Below the pieces are notes generated by a model, which was given only the letters and a program-made list of their open reading frames with translations, had not been told where the DNA came from and did not search any database. From Dioszegia crocea (Eukaryota; Basidiomycota; Tremellomycetes; Tremellales; Bulleribasidiaceae): a stretch of DNA of 64,000 nt. Position numbers and translations under genes: made by a program. Shown piece after piece: positions 47,075 through 61,118 of the stretch (the first letter of the stretch is position 1; the number at the start of each line of letters is the position of its first letter). The stretch spans positions 2,656,108-2,720,107 of the forward strand of contig BCKK01000001.1 of the NCBI GenBank assembly GCA_001600615.1, written 5' to 3'.

Positions 47075-48283
47075 CTTGCTGTATGTCTCTGGATTGATGG
47101 ATCCGCTAGATGTGATCTAAAGGCAACCTTCAAGCTCTCAGAATTCAGCCTGGACAAGGGTCGCTGTCTCGGCGCGTTCCACTATAGCTAGTGCAGCTCG
47201 ATGCCGAGAGAGGCCCGTGCGTCCAACTCCGCATTCCTCAGAAAAAGTTTTCTCTAGGATCACTACAGTGTACGGTGTCCTCCTGAGGGTTCAAGAGGTT
47301 GGATCTCTAAGAAAGCCGACACGGCCGTCCTTGAGTATAGGACAGAACTAGTGTCCTCAAGAGCTTGGACGAGAAAGTAAGATATCCCCTCTCATGCCAT
47401 CATCAGGTGCGATTTGCACCTCGCGGTGTACATGGAAGCTGCCAGCGTGACGCATACAACAGACCCAGGCGTAATCAGATATGACAGCGCCATGCAGACC
47501 TGAACAGAAAAGTTTCGAAGCGCGTGGGATCAGGGGGCAGTCGGAGGCTTTGTCACTGCAACCTTGCGGAAGTGCCAGTTGCAGTCTGCTCCCAACGGTG
47601 GTCGGTCACTAGGTGCACATTAGCCTATCTTGGCTTGCGCCCATTACATACGGTCGGCCGCTTGCTGATCGAAGTCGATGGCATTCTTTGGCGCCTTCGA
47701 CTTCATTAGCTGGACAGCTTCCCTTCTGAGGGGACCCGCTGCGCGTATTAATGCGCAATCCCACCGCCTTGAGATCGATCTGCATCCTTGACTCGTCTGT
47801 TTCATCTCTCCCTATAGAGCAGGTAGCTATATGAGTGACAGGTGCGAGGATTCTTCAGCATCCCCGAGGCTCTGCTCGAACTCGGGCGACTAAGTATGAT
47901 ATTCAGCGGATCATCATCTATTTGTTACAAGGTGAGGCTGTCATCGCCTTGTTCCGGCTGTGTTTTATAATTCACTCTCGTCGCGGCGAGCAAGGACTCA
48001 TTAGTAATGATATTGAGCGGGCAGGCAGAGACCGCCGACGCCCTGTCGCATCAACGCTTGTCCAAACCAGAAGCTCGTCAGATTTGGCAACCTGCATGAG
48101 CGGCGAATTGTGAAATCGAAGACAAGCCTCAGATGTTACGGGTGTATCATCGATGGACAGCGGTCGCGGAATCACCATATTGCGAGGCACTGATGTCGCC
48201 CTACGTTCGACGATGAGACAAGCGATGTGCATGCACACCAAAGCAAGGAGTCGCACATTGATTACTCTCGGTTACCGTTTGAA
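47075..48283. other. Gene-free region between DPM2 and fumarate reductase
   Basis: About 1.2 kb (plus the promoter described next) with only short open frames and no family signature on either strand. I looked for tRNA A/B boxes and transposon remnants and saw none. It may hold a non-coding transcript or long regulatory sequence. Confidence 0.4.
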
Positions 48284-48408
48284 CCGGGGTATCCGTGGCA
48301 ATTGCCCGATCAAGCAATCCCGGGGACTACCCCAGATTTACCCCGGCCGTGTTTTTGCGGGGATCCTATTCGCCCGGCTTCTTACAAACAGCCGGCCTCC
48401 CTATATAG
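48284..48408 (+). promoter_or_regulatory. Fumarate reductase promoter: cluster of Mig1/Cre1-like sites and TATA box
   Basis: Five matches to the carbon-repressor consensus SYGGRG, counting both strands, fall within 79 bases: 48284-48289, 48320-48325, 48330-48335, 48341-48346 and 48357-48362. A TATATA element follows at 48402-48407, about 85 bases before the ATG at 48491. Density is far above the background of the window. The link to glucose repression is inferred from the consensus only. Confidence 0.55.
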
Positions 48409-48490
48409 TCCCCATTCCTCACATCTTTTCACACTACATACATCCATCCCCCGTATCTCATCTATTACACTCACTCCCATACACCCAGAC

Positions 48491-51116
<2,626 letters not shown>

Positions 51117-51752
51117 GTTTGGTCCGTGTGTATCAATCGTTGTACATATCCGAGCTATGGGATGGCTGCGGATTCAGTTTTGTACTTTTGGATATTCTGA
51201 TTGAGCTGAAGTATGTATCGTGATGTGTGACTTCAGCGGATTGCTCTTTCGCTCTGTAGACTGACTTCACTTATGCCGAGTCGTTACACATCAGCACAAT
51301 GACCAAGTGTCAAGCATAGTATACATAGTACTTGATCACGAAACGTAGTTAGCATTCCGCGCTGGCTCCGTCCCAAACTCTCTTCCGGAGCTCGCAGCTG
51401 GCTGTCCAACCCCTGATATTTGATCACCGTCCTTTTTGGCACGAAACGCTCCTGCGCTGAAGGCTGTAAGGATAATCAACAGGAGTGATCGGCTGCTGCG
51501 CGTCACATGTCGGACCTGAACGCAGTAGTAGGAAATGCCCTCGCCCTCGGCTCGAGCTGCAAGGCATACTCCTCGTATTTGACATCCTACTTTACCCCCA
51601 TCGCCAATCCACAAGATCACGACCTGTCCCGATCCCAAACCCACCCACTCACCACACTTATCTGCCAGCTACCCGCCACCCGCTCCACTTGCAGTCCTTT
51701 CCATGTTGAAGTCACCCACCTCATTCCCTCTTCACCCACAGCTTTACTGAAC
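51117..51752. other. Intergenic, fumarate reductase 3' end and 5' region of small unknown gene
   Basis: About 636 bases. The open frame of the next gene extends in from 51507, so part of this may be coding if a start upstream of 51753 is used. The rest has no recognised feature. Confidence 0.4.
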
Positions 51753-52160
51753 ATGTACCCTACGATATCCGGTTCCCAAAGCAGCACACCAATCTCTCAC
51801 GCCGAGCTTGATGCACTCCGCCGGTCTAGGCAGCCACTCAAGGTGTGGCTGACGAATGGGCATCCGTACGTCGGAACTGATTTATACGGGGTGCGGGTCC
51901 CCGAAGCGGACAAAGACGATCTGCTGACCCAATATCTGGAACACTCGCTGGGTACAGGTCTTCCTATCCTCATTGCCGACAGCCTCAACGCATGCATGTC
52001 CAACTACCCCAATGACGCCACGGACGAAATGCGCACGCTGACGGAGAGGATGGGGAGGATCTTCCTGCAGGGGCGCTGCAACGGTTCGGCGGTGTTGAGA
52101 ACCTCGATCCCCGCGTATTCCGCCACTGATCCATCGAAGGACACGGCGGTTTACAAGTAA
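51753..52160 (+). CDS. Small unidentified protein (135 residues)
   Basis: A single-exon frame with ATG at 51753 and stop at 52160. The frame is open back to an ATG at 51507 (217 residues), but the upstream part is Ser/Thr/Pro-rich and leader-like, so the shorter start is preferred. The predicted protein has a compact, codon-consistent core (LKVWLTNGHPYVGTDLYGVR, then LEHSLGTGLPILIADSLNA). No known family was recognised. It could be a real lineage-restricted gene or a chance frame. Its unspliced structure is atypical for the window, which lowers confidence. Confidence 0.5.
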   Translation: MYPTISGSQSSTPISHAELDALRRSRQPLKVWLTNGHPYVGTDLYGVRVPEADKDDLLTQYLEHSLGTGLPILIADSLNACMSNYPNDATDEMRTLTERMGRIFLQGRCNGSAVLRTSIPAYSATDPSKDTAVYK

Positions 52161-52505
52161 ACTCAGCCGGATCAACAAGAGGGTGTTAATTTAGGGATGG
52201 GAGGGTAGAAGTCCAAGCAAGCATATGAGACTCGGTGGTGATATGCAATGAGTGTCTAGCGCATGTAAGCGCTCGGGTGTGAGTGAGGTCTGGCTGAGGG
52301 GGTAAGTAAGGCAAGGGAGACACGAGTTGTACTTCAGGCCTGTTGTTAAACCTGCGTCGAAAAACACCTTCCTAAAGTCATACCAGCAGTGGTATCCATA
52401 ATCTATAAACATGACGATGAGAAAAAATCTAGTATATACCCAACGAATGATCAATCCGAACCCTTTTCTGTAATTCTCTTCCGAACCTTCCCATAAATTC
52501 CCTGT
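52161..52505. other. Intergenic, convergent 3' regions
   Basis: 345 bases between the small unknown gene and the ATP-citrate lyase stop, AT-rich toward the right. Nothing recognised. Confidence 0.4.
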
Positions 52506-55500
52506 CTAGTTTCCGGGCTGGATCATGACCCTGTCCGCAAGACTGATGAAGATATCGTCAGCCGGGTGACGGTACAGGGGCTGCTTGAGACGCTTCTGGT
52601 CGATGAACTAGAAAGAATCAGCATGTACCTCAATATTCACAGTAATCTTGACTCACGTGTCCAATGAAACCGATAGATCGACCGAGAACGAACAGACCGT
52701 TCAAGGCTCCAATGTTCCTGTACTCCTGCGCCTCCTCCTCGGTGAATGCACCGCAGCCCGAAAGCAGATCGCAGAACGAGACGGCGATAGCTCCGTCAAC
52801 ATTCAGGATGAGGGTGTTGGACTTCTGGGTGGTGACATCCTCGACCGCAAGGGCAAAGTCAAGGGTTTTGTGTGCGGGGAAGTTCTTCTTGACAAAGTCA
52901 ACAACGAGGGAAACTCGGAGATCGGGGTTGCTCTTTGACTTGATTTTGTGACCAATACCGGGGATGAGTCGGTTGGCTTTTCGGTTAGAGTCGACGAACT
53001 CTCGCGGGGTCATACCAGATTCGAGACCGTTGGAGAACTCGCGGGCGGCACCGTCAAGGGCACCACCGAATCGGTCACCAATGGTCAAGAGACCGGCAGC
53101 GAGGGAGGAGATGAGGTCCTTACCGGCTCGGGCGGTGATGATGGTGTTCATGGCACCCGAGACGGCCGGTCCGTGGTCGGCCGTGAGCTGGAGGACCATC
53201 TCGATGAATTTGCAAGCGTAGGGGGGTAGTCGTCGCTTGAACCAGAGGAGGGAAACGACACCGCCCAAACCGAGCTCCTCCTCAAACACCTCCGAGATAC
53301 GCATACCAGCGTACATGAGCTCCTGACCTCGCTCGTCCGAGATGGTGGAGATGAAGGCGGCGGGTTTACGGATGAGACCGAGCTTGGAAGCCCAGTTGTA
53401 GTCCATGGGGATGTTTGGGGGCTCGACCTCGGGCTTGGGGACAATAGCGCCGGAGGAGACGAGCTTCTGGTAGGTCTCGGCGAGGACGGTGGGGAGGTCC
53501 TCGAAGGTGTCCGGAACGATGAAGCCCGCGGCTTTCATCGATCGGTTCTTGGCGTCGGCAGTTTCCATGTCCGAGTTGGCCATGGAACCAGCGTGACCGA
53601 ACTGCACCTCGGATGTGAACATCTTGGCGCAAGTACCGATGGCCCAGGCAACGATGGGCTTGTTGATCTTGCCGCTCTGGACAGCCTCAATGACTCGGTA
53701 CTCCTCGGTACCACCGACCTCACCGAGCAACATGATCATCTTGCACTCGGGGTCGGCCTGGTATCGGAGGATATGGTCAATGAAGGAGGTACCGGGGTAT
53801 CGGTCACCACCGATGGCGATACCCTCGTAGACACCGTTGGTGGTGTAGGAGAGGATGTTGTTGAGCTCGTTGGACATACCACCGGACTTGGAGACGTAAC
53901 CGACGGATCCGGGTCGGTACAACTTGCACGAGATCAAGTTGTCCATCATACCACCGGTGTTTCCGATACGGAAGCATCCGGGCTTGATACCACCGACGGT
54001 AGCGGGGCCGATGATGATGACACCCTTGCTGGTGGCGAGGTGGAGGAGCTCACGGGCGTGTCGCTCTGGGACACCCTCGGCAATGATACCGATGGATTTA
54101 ATCTGGGGGAAGGATAGAATGTCGATGGTCGAGGCGTAGACCGATCGGGATGAGGAGAAGTTGACGACGACATCAACGTCGGGGTGCTTCTTAGTCGCCT
54201 CGGCGACGGTGGTGTAGACGGGAAGGAGGGTCTCCTTGGTACCCCAGTAGAACTTCTGGATGTGGTGACCGCCGAAGGGGTAGATCATGGCGGCGACGGA
54301 GGGAGTTTTACGGCCGCATGAGAAGTCAAAGTCCAACATGCCCTGGATGGCTCGGGGCTGGAGACCAAACACGAATGAACGCGTGTGCTCGTCGAAGGGA
54401 CGGAACCAAGATCGCTTGCCGAGAGTCTCGGTCTCGAAGTGGACGATGTGGTCATCAGCCTGTTCGCGGGAACCATCGGCCTTGATGGAGCCGACGGTGG
54501 CCTGGGACTTCTCGGGGCCGTTGGCGCTGGAAGCAGAGGCGGCAGCGGGGGATTCCTCATTGGCGGGGGTGGCGGGCTGAGTGGGGAGGGGCTTGGAGAT
54601 ACCGAGAGCCATGGGGACAATGGCGGTGATGGGGGATTCAGGCCCGTAGACCTTCATGAAGAGACCGAGGGATTCTCCGCAGAGACGCATGGCCTTGAGA
54701 CCCTCCTGGTAGTTGGGACCAGCTCGTCGGACCCAGATCTTTACGTTGTGACGGAGGAGTCCCTCCTTGTACTGCTTCAGGGCTCGGATGATACCCTTGA
54801 AGGTAGCAGCAACGTCAGAGAAGTTGGCCGCACCACCACCGATGATGAGGACCTTGCCTTCAGGGTGAACGTCGCCACGGGTCATGAGGTCGACTGATGG
54901 TATCAGCCAGATTCGCTTCGCTTAGAAGGATACTTACCAATAGTCTTGGCGTACTCGTAAGTCTGACCCTCGGTAGGGGCACCAGAGTATTCACCGTAGT
55001 TGGCGAGCTCATGCGCAAAGCCGGCAGCGGCGATGGCGTCAGAGTAGACGACGGACGCACCACCACCAGCGACCATGGTCCAGACTCGACCAGTCTGGTT
55101 TAGGACGGTCAACTTGAGACTGGCTCCGGTTGAGGCGTCGAGCTTCTGGATGTAGGCCTCCTCCTTGGTGAGGTCTCGGCCGAAGGGCGCGGGCCAAACC
55201 ATGGGTGGTCCTCGGTCGGCCTTGAGCGACGAGCCAGCGACGGGAGCGGCGGTGTCTCGGGCAAGAGCCCACTTGGGGCCACAGAGGAAGTCGGCGGTCT
55301 GGTCGAGCTTGGCGGCCATGTCGAGGTAGAAGATCTCGGCGGGCTTGGTCGCGGTAGCGTCAACGCAGACGAGGGGGTTGATTTCGAGGTAGGCAACTGA
55401 GGGGTCAGCTGACGTTGCGATCAGACGGGAAAATACTTACAGTGAAGGTCGACGTAGACGGCGTACATTCGGATGAGGAAGTCACACAGGATGTCCTGCT

Positions 55501-56262
55501 TGGCTTGGGGGACGGACTGGAGGAGGGTAGAGATGATGGTCTCGCGGGTGGGGAACTGGATGTGAGCCTTAGTATCGAACCAAGCGTGAAGCAGCTCACC
55601 TCCTCGCCAACGGCGATCAAGAGCTTCAACGCCTTGGCGTCGACATCTCCAACTTCAACACCACCCTCGCTATAACGTCAGCTACCGTCCAAGCGCACCA
55701 ACGGGCCACTCACTGTGTGAAGAGGATCCAGTCACCCTCACGAACGGAGTTGATGCAGACGTAGTACTCGGTGTCGGCTGCGTGGGGGAGGAAAGGCTCA
55801 ATGATGAAGGTGTTCAAGGTACCGGTGGTCTTCTCGACCAACTGGGGTTTACCAGCGCGCTGCTCAATCCAGGCGCCAGTCTCCTCCCACTCCTTGTTGA
55901 GGCAGAGAAGACCAGCCTTTCCGCGTCGCTTGATGAGCTGATCGGGCTTGCCGACAAGCTTGGAGTTGAAGACCCATTCGGGCAGACCCTGGCCGGGCTT
56001 GATGGGAGGGAAGACAGTCTTGGTCGCTGGGTCGCTGTCACGTCAGCAACGGTTGGCTTTTGTCTATCACGGAATCTGACTCACTATTCAACCTGGGCGA
56101 CCTGGACAGGAGCGACAGTCGAGTCGGTCTTGCAGGGGATGGGGGTGGGGGAACGGGGCAGCCAGTAGGACAGCAGCTGCTTGGCGTCGTACTCGCGGAT
56201 AGCTAAAGACATGAGCTCGGGCTATTGATAGCTGAGAAAAGACGCTTACCCTTGGTAGACAT
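52506..56262 (-). CDS. ACL1: ATP-citrate synthase (ATP-citrate lyase), fused single chain
   Basis: Eight exons: 56250-56262, 56085-56205, 55714-56034, 55600-55669, 55441-55555, 54938-55396, 52657-54893, 52506-52607, for 1145 residues. The order is ATP-grasp/citrate-binding N-terminus ([48 protein letters not shown]), a CoA-binding and ligase module, the phospho-histidine H800 in [20 protein letters not shown], then the citrate-synthase-like lyase module ([17 protein letters not shown]). The enzyme cleaves cytosolic citrate with CoA and ATP to acetyl-CoA and oxaloacetate, feeding lipid synthesis and histone acetylation. A low-complexity Ala/Ser/Glu linker at about residues 470-510 corresponds to the linker between the two halves. 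The large last-but-one exon (2237 nt) contrasts with the rest of the window. Confidence 0.97.
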
Positions 56263-56848
56263 TTTGAGTGGTGTTCAATGAGAGTATGTAGAAGAAGGGG
56301 GAAGAGCTGATCGTGTGAGTTAGGATCAGCGATAGAAGGATAGAAGCAAAGAGAATCTTGAGGGAAAGGCGCGAGGCATGTCGGGAGAACCGGGCGCGTG
56401 GGGATGTCCGAGCTCGACTTTCGGAAATTTGGGGCAGGGCAAAGGTGGAGGTTTCAGAAGGCTGGAAAGTGAGACTGTAGTACTCACATTCAGGGAAAAA
56501 GAGCGTCTATATGATGGCGAGGGATAGGTATCAGAATAGTTCAGGCTGGAATGGCAAAGGAGAAGGGCAGCTGCGCTATCTTTGCTTCATCTTCATCGTC
56601 TCATCTCTTCCCCCAACCCCAACCCCAGAGCGACTTTTGGCTTGGACACGGGGACGGCACTTGCTTCCGTCGGAACCGCAAGCGGCCTTCCCCGCCCGAT
56701 TTACATCACCCACCGTTCGTGTCTGTTTGTGTACGGATATTTACGGCGTTATAGAGATTTGCATAGGAGACAATTCAGAAAGTGGAGGTTCACCACCAAG
56801 TACACCCTTCACTCCCCATCACTCATTCACATCTAACATGCTGAAGAG
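56263..56848. promoter_or_regulatory. Divergent promoter region, ACL1 / ARP6
   Basis: 586 bases between divergent start codons. The ACL1-proximal part (56265-56470) is A/G-rich on the plus strand, so the ACL1 leader is pyrimidine-rich. No TATA box or known operator is clear. Confidence 0.4.
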
Positions 56849-58782
56849 ATGACATCCACTCCTGTCCTTATACTGGACAATGGCGCCTACAACATCAAAG
56901 CTGGCATAGCAGGAGTAGACTGGGATCCCAGGTTCGTTGGTCTAACCCCGTATCTGGCTTACTTGTACTGATATCGGAATGCAGAATCATACCAAACTCA
57001 ATAGCACGCTCAAGAGCCGAGAAGAAGGTGTACGTGGCGGACGAGGTGGAGGGATGTCGTGACCTATCGAGTCTGGCCTATCGCCGTCCTTTCGAGCGGG
57101 TACGTGCAGAGTGCCAGTTGTCTTGTCTGCTGAACCTCGCGCTGATGGAGGCAGGGGATGTTGGTTAATTGGGACGCTGAGAAGATCATCTGGGACAGGG
57201 TGTTCTCTCCCGCTTGCCTGAATGTAAGTTGCGCCAGGCATCAGCCTCTGATGTACAGGTCAATCCGGCAGAAACATCCCTACTTGTCACTGAGCCATAT
57301 TTCAATCTACCGAACATAGCAGAGACGTACGATCAGATGGTCTTTGAGGAATGGGAGTTTGCGAGTTATTACAGGACTAACCGTACGTCTTCTCAACTCT
57401 ATACAAGTCTCGGCGACACGCGGACACTTGCTGACGAATGCAGCTGCAGCTCTGATACCGTACGGCGGCCTGTTTGAAGACGACAGCGGCGTACCGCCCG
57501 AGTGCAGTATCGTCATTGACCTAGGCTACTCATACACCCATGTCATACCGATCAAAGGTGGAGAGGTACTTTGGGAACATGTCAAGCGGTATGTCTTCCC
57601 TCACGCTAATCCTACCGCAAGCTCTCGGTCTGACGTTACAGAATAGACGTCGGCGGGAAGCTATTGACGAACCACCTCAAGCACCTCATCTCTTTCCGAC
57701 AGTGGAATATGATTGATCAGACGGCGATAGTAGACGCTGTGCGTGAGACGTGCGGATACGTCAGTATGGACTATAAGCGAGATTTGGAAATTTGCAAGTG
57801 AGCCAAAATCACCGTGTGATAGGCCCGCACAAAAGACTTGCGAGCTGACCCCGCCGCAGACAAAATCCCAAGAAGAACTCCATTGTACAAGAATACGTCT
57901 TACCGGACTTCTCCCCCAATTCTACCTCTCGCACAGGCTATATCCGCTCTGGACCTTGTGCAGAGATTCCACAGCCCGCGAAAGCAGCCCCTTCCAAAGC
58001 TACCGGCGCAGACGAAGATGAGCAGGTGCTGTACATGGGTAATGAACGGTTCGCCGGTCCTGAGCTGTTGTTTCACCCGTCCGACATCGGTGAGTAGTCT
58101 TGGTGCAAGATCGGTACCGGCTGCTGTACTGTGAAGATTCCGACTGACATGCCAGGTCTTAAACAATCGGGTCTACCCGAAACCATTGCTTTCGTCATTC
58201 AGCAGATGCCCGAAGAGCTGCAAGGGATGTTTTGGGCGCATATTGGGATATCTGGAGGTTTGGGCATGATAACTAATTTCGGCGAAAGACTGTGAGTTGT
58301 CAAGTGACTGTACCGCCTGCGATGTTCTGATAAGCAGTGAGCGGGACCTCAGAGCCCTCTGTCCGACAGGCTACGAAATTGGGATCTTTGAGGCATTCGA
58401 GTGAGTGCAGTTTTAGCTGAACGTCAGAGAACCTCACTAATGTGACAGAACGACTGGCCCACCCTACCATGCCGCGCAGATGTTAGCCAATACCCCTACA
58501 TACCTCTCCACCCACCCTATCACTCGTGCCGAGTACCTAGAGCACGGCTCGGGGATTTGTCGACGACGATTCGGAGGTCCGGCTTACTCTGTCGATCCAC
58601 CAGGCTTCCAATCCGGTATGGCGCTCGCGGAGATGGATGATGACGAGCGGGAGCGCCAGTATGCGCTGGGTCTGTTGGAGATTGGGAAAGGGAAAGGAAA
58701 GGGGAAGAAACGGGAGCAGGAAGAGGAAGTGGTCAGTGGGAACTGGGGCGGACGGAGGCGGAGGGCAATGGGTATGATGTAG
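56849..58782 (+). CDS. ARP6: Actin-related protein 6
   Basis: Ten exons: 56849-56931, 56985-57099, 57155-57223, 57259-57382, 57444-57588, 57642-57797, 57860-58089, 58156-58291, 58338-58400, 58449-58782, for 484 residues. The actin fold begins [17 protein letters not shown] and includes [44 protein letters not shown] and a GISGG motif. Arp6 markers are the stretches [19 protein letters not shown] and [17 protein letters not shown]. Arp6 is a subunit of the SWR1/SRCAP remodeller, which loads histone H2A.Z. The last ~50 residues are a charged extension with a Gly-Lys run (GKGKGKGKK) and an Arg-rich end, longer than in yeast. The ATG at 56849 is out of frame with a nearby ATG at 56838, giving a short overlapping upstream frame. 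Confidence 0.94.
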
Positions 58783-59186
58783 TGGTCACAGGGAGCAATC
58801 TTCCCGTTGTTGTATATGTCTCTCGCACAAGCAGCGCTTCGTGCATGAATCAGTATCTTCAGCGCCAGCCCGTACCCGCAAGTCATTGAAATCCAGGTGC
58901 ATACCGTACCTTGGCGATCGACATTAGGATGCGCCACACACGCAACGATGACGCAAAATTGCTTCCGCTTTTGGCAGGTCCAGCAAGGCGAGATGGCCCA
59001 CTCACACCCTGCCCATTCATACTGCACCAACATTCCTTGAAACAGTAGACCTCACTCATACGCGCAGTGACAACAATAGATCTGCTTCATGGTCCCTGAA
59101 CAGACTTAATATCTCAGAACAGCCCCCTCATCCTTACCTTACCCTGCCCGAACTAGATACGCCAAAAGGACCCCAACCCAATCACA
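58783..59186. other. Intergenic, ARP6 3' end and SURF4 promoter
   Basis: 404 bases between two plus-strand genes. The leader next to SURF4 (59110-59186) is rich in C and A. No motif recognised. Confidence 0.4.
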
Positions 59187-60817
59187 ATGTCTGCGACACA
59201 GCGAATCCACCTCAACCCCAACGCGCCTCGTGCGCCCATGATGGGTAATGGGATGGGAGGAGCTGGCGGTCCAGGATATACGCCTGACCCTGTCCGCCGA
59301 CCGGGAGGCGCGTCAATGGGAGGAGGAGGCGGCGATGATGTCGTTTCTCAGATCAAGGCGTTTAGCAGTAAGGTTGAGGATGCTATTGAGACATACAGCC
59401 AGGTGAGTTGAATGGAGGTCTTGCGTCGTGTATGCGGCAGGAAGTGTGAAGGAGGTCTGTCGTATGGATGGCAGTGTCAAATGTATGGGAACGGGTGAAG
59501 CGGAGGTGCCGACAGGCGGTGACGAGGCGCAACGGCGAAAGGCACCAGCCTTATCTGGCTGTGAGAGCAGTGCGAGCGTCAATACTGACCCAGTGATGGT
59601 GAAGAGACCGCATATGATCCAGCGCTGATTTCCATAGCCTATCCGACCATACGTCCCAGCCGCTGCGCGATTCTTGATCGTTGTCACATTCCTCGAAGGT
59701 CAGTAAAGCCGCGCGTGCCAATTGGCAAAGAGCAGAGGGCTGAAGTCATTCACAGACGCTCTACGAATCCTTACACAATGGGGAGACCAACTGTGGTATC
59801 TGCAGAAGTGAGCACGGCTGGCCTCATATTAATCGATTTCAACTGATCACCAGGCACCGCCATTTCCCTTGGGGCTTATCCCACTTGTTCCTCCTCATCA
59901 ACGTCGTCACAATGGCTGCGTGCTCCCTCGGCGTCATCTCCAAGAGATACCCGGACTATTCGGTGTTTGGTCTGCTAGGTGTTGTAGTGGCGCAAGGTAA
60001 GCTTTTCGACGGTGATTGTGGTACACCGGCTGATTTCTAGGACTCGGCTACGGACTCCTATTCGACCTCTCCTTCTTCCTCCGAAACTTGTCCGTGGTGG
60101 GCGGGTTGCTCATGGTGCTCTCGGACTCGCTAGCCAACAAGAAGAAGCTCTTTGCTGGGTTGCCAAGCATGAGCGAGACCGACAGGCGCAAGTAGTGAGT
60201 TCCCACCATCCGGAAAAACGGGCCGAAAGCTGACTTTGCCAGCTTCCAGCTAGCGGGCCGCATCCTGCTCATCTTCCTCTTCATCGGCTTCATCTTCCAG
60301 GGCAAGTGGTCCTTTGCCCGCGTGCTCGTTTCTATCGTCGGCCTCGGCGCGTGTATCATGGTTGCCGTGGGATTCAAGGCAAAGTACTCGGCCAGCTTCC
60401 TCGTTGCGCTATTGAGCATCTTTAACGTCTTTATCAACAACTGGTAAGTCTGATAGATTAGAAGCTTTGCTGCGAAAAGATTATTCCGCTGACCATGAAC
60501 AGGTGGAGCGTACACTCTGCGCACCCCCAGCGAGATTTCCTCAAATACGACTTGTGAGTGCAACCCTGCTTTTACGATCTCTGCGTGAGAGCATTTGCTG
60601 ATTTGTACAGCTTCCAAACTCTATGTGCGTACTGCTTGCTCCTCTTAGATTCCGCACAGCTCGTACTGACATCACAGCTATCGTCGGAGGACTGCTTTTG
60701 CTCGTCAACATGGGTCCCGGCGGTATATCCGTAGACGAGAAGAAGAAGGTTAGCTCCCGGATTAAAGGCATTGGTGTGCAGATTATCCGAAGCTGACGCT
60801 GTCGATAGGTCTACTAA
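59187..60817 (+). CDS. ERV29: SURF4/Erv29-type ER cargo receptor
   Basis: Ten exons: 59187-59402, 59638-59698, 59756-59807, 59854-59996, 60041-60194, 60243-60443, 60503-60553, 60611-60624, 60678-60748, 60809-60817, for 323 residues. A Gly/Pro-rich N-terminus precedes the conserved start DVVSQIKAFSSKVEDAIETY, PYVPAAARFLIVVTFLEDAL and QWGDQLWYLQKHRHFPW, then several membrane spans. The protein ends EKKKVY, a KKXX di-lysine signal for COPI retrieval to the ER, as in Erv29. Erv29/SURF4 packages soluble secretory proteins into COPII vesicles. Exon 8 is only 14 bases and the last exon nine; both are needed for frame and for the KKXX end. The first intron (235 nt) is long. Confidence 0.94.
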
Positions 60818-61118
60818 ATGCTGTGAAACCCGAAAGCAAAAGAGGGAATCAAGCGGCGATGAGGTGCGGAATTAGAGGTTTGGGGAGAGGTGTGTATAGG
60901 AGATGGCCAGTGTGTTGCGTGTACCGTCGACGCCTGGATCAAGATTAAACGAACGAAATGCATTTGCCTCATAACAGGCCTTCAAAGATCCGAAACGGTC
61001 ACTTGCATATACAAGATATTTTCTACACATACAACGATTTACTTAGCAAGCATTGATACGGATGAGACTAGCTCCAGCACACCGAATCTAGATATAACCC
61101 CCCTATGCCCAGCCCCAT
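60818..61118. other. Intergenic, convergent 3' regions
   Basis: 301 bases between the SURF4 stop and the stop of the acidic unknown. AT-rich and without recognisable features. Confidence 0.4.

Noticed and set aside
53593..54117. 174-codon plus-strand frame rich in Gly, Asp and Leu
   Set aside because: It lies antisense to the ATP-citrate lyase exon, whose reading is certain.
60048..60617. 189-codon minus-strand frame across SURF4
   Set aside because: It is antisense to conserved SURF4 exons and shows no homology-like motif.
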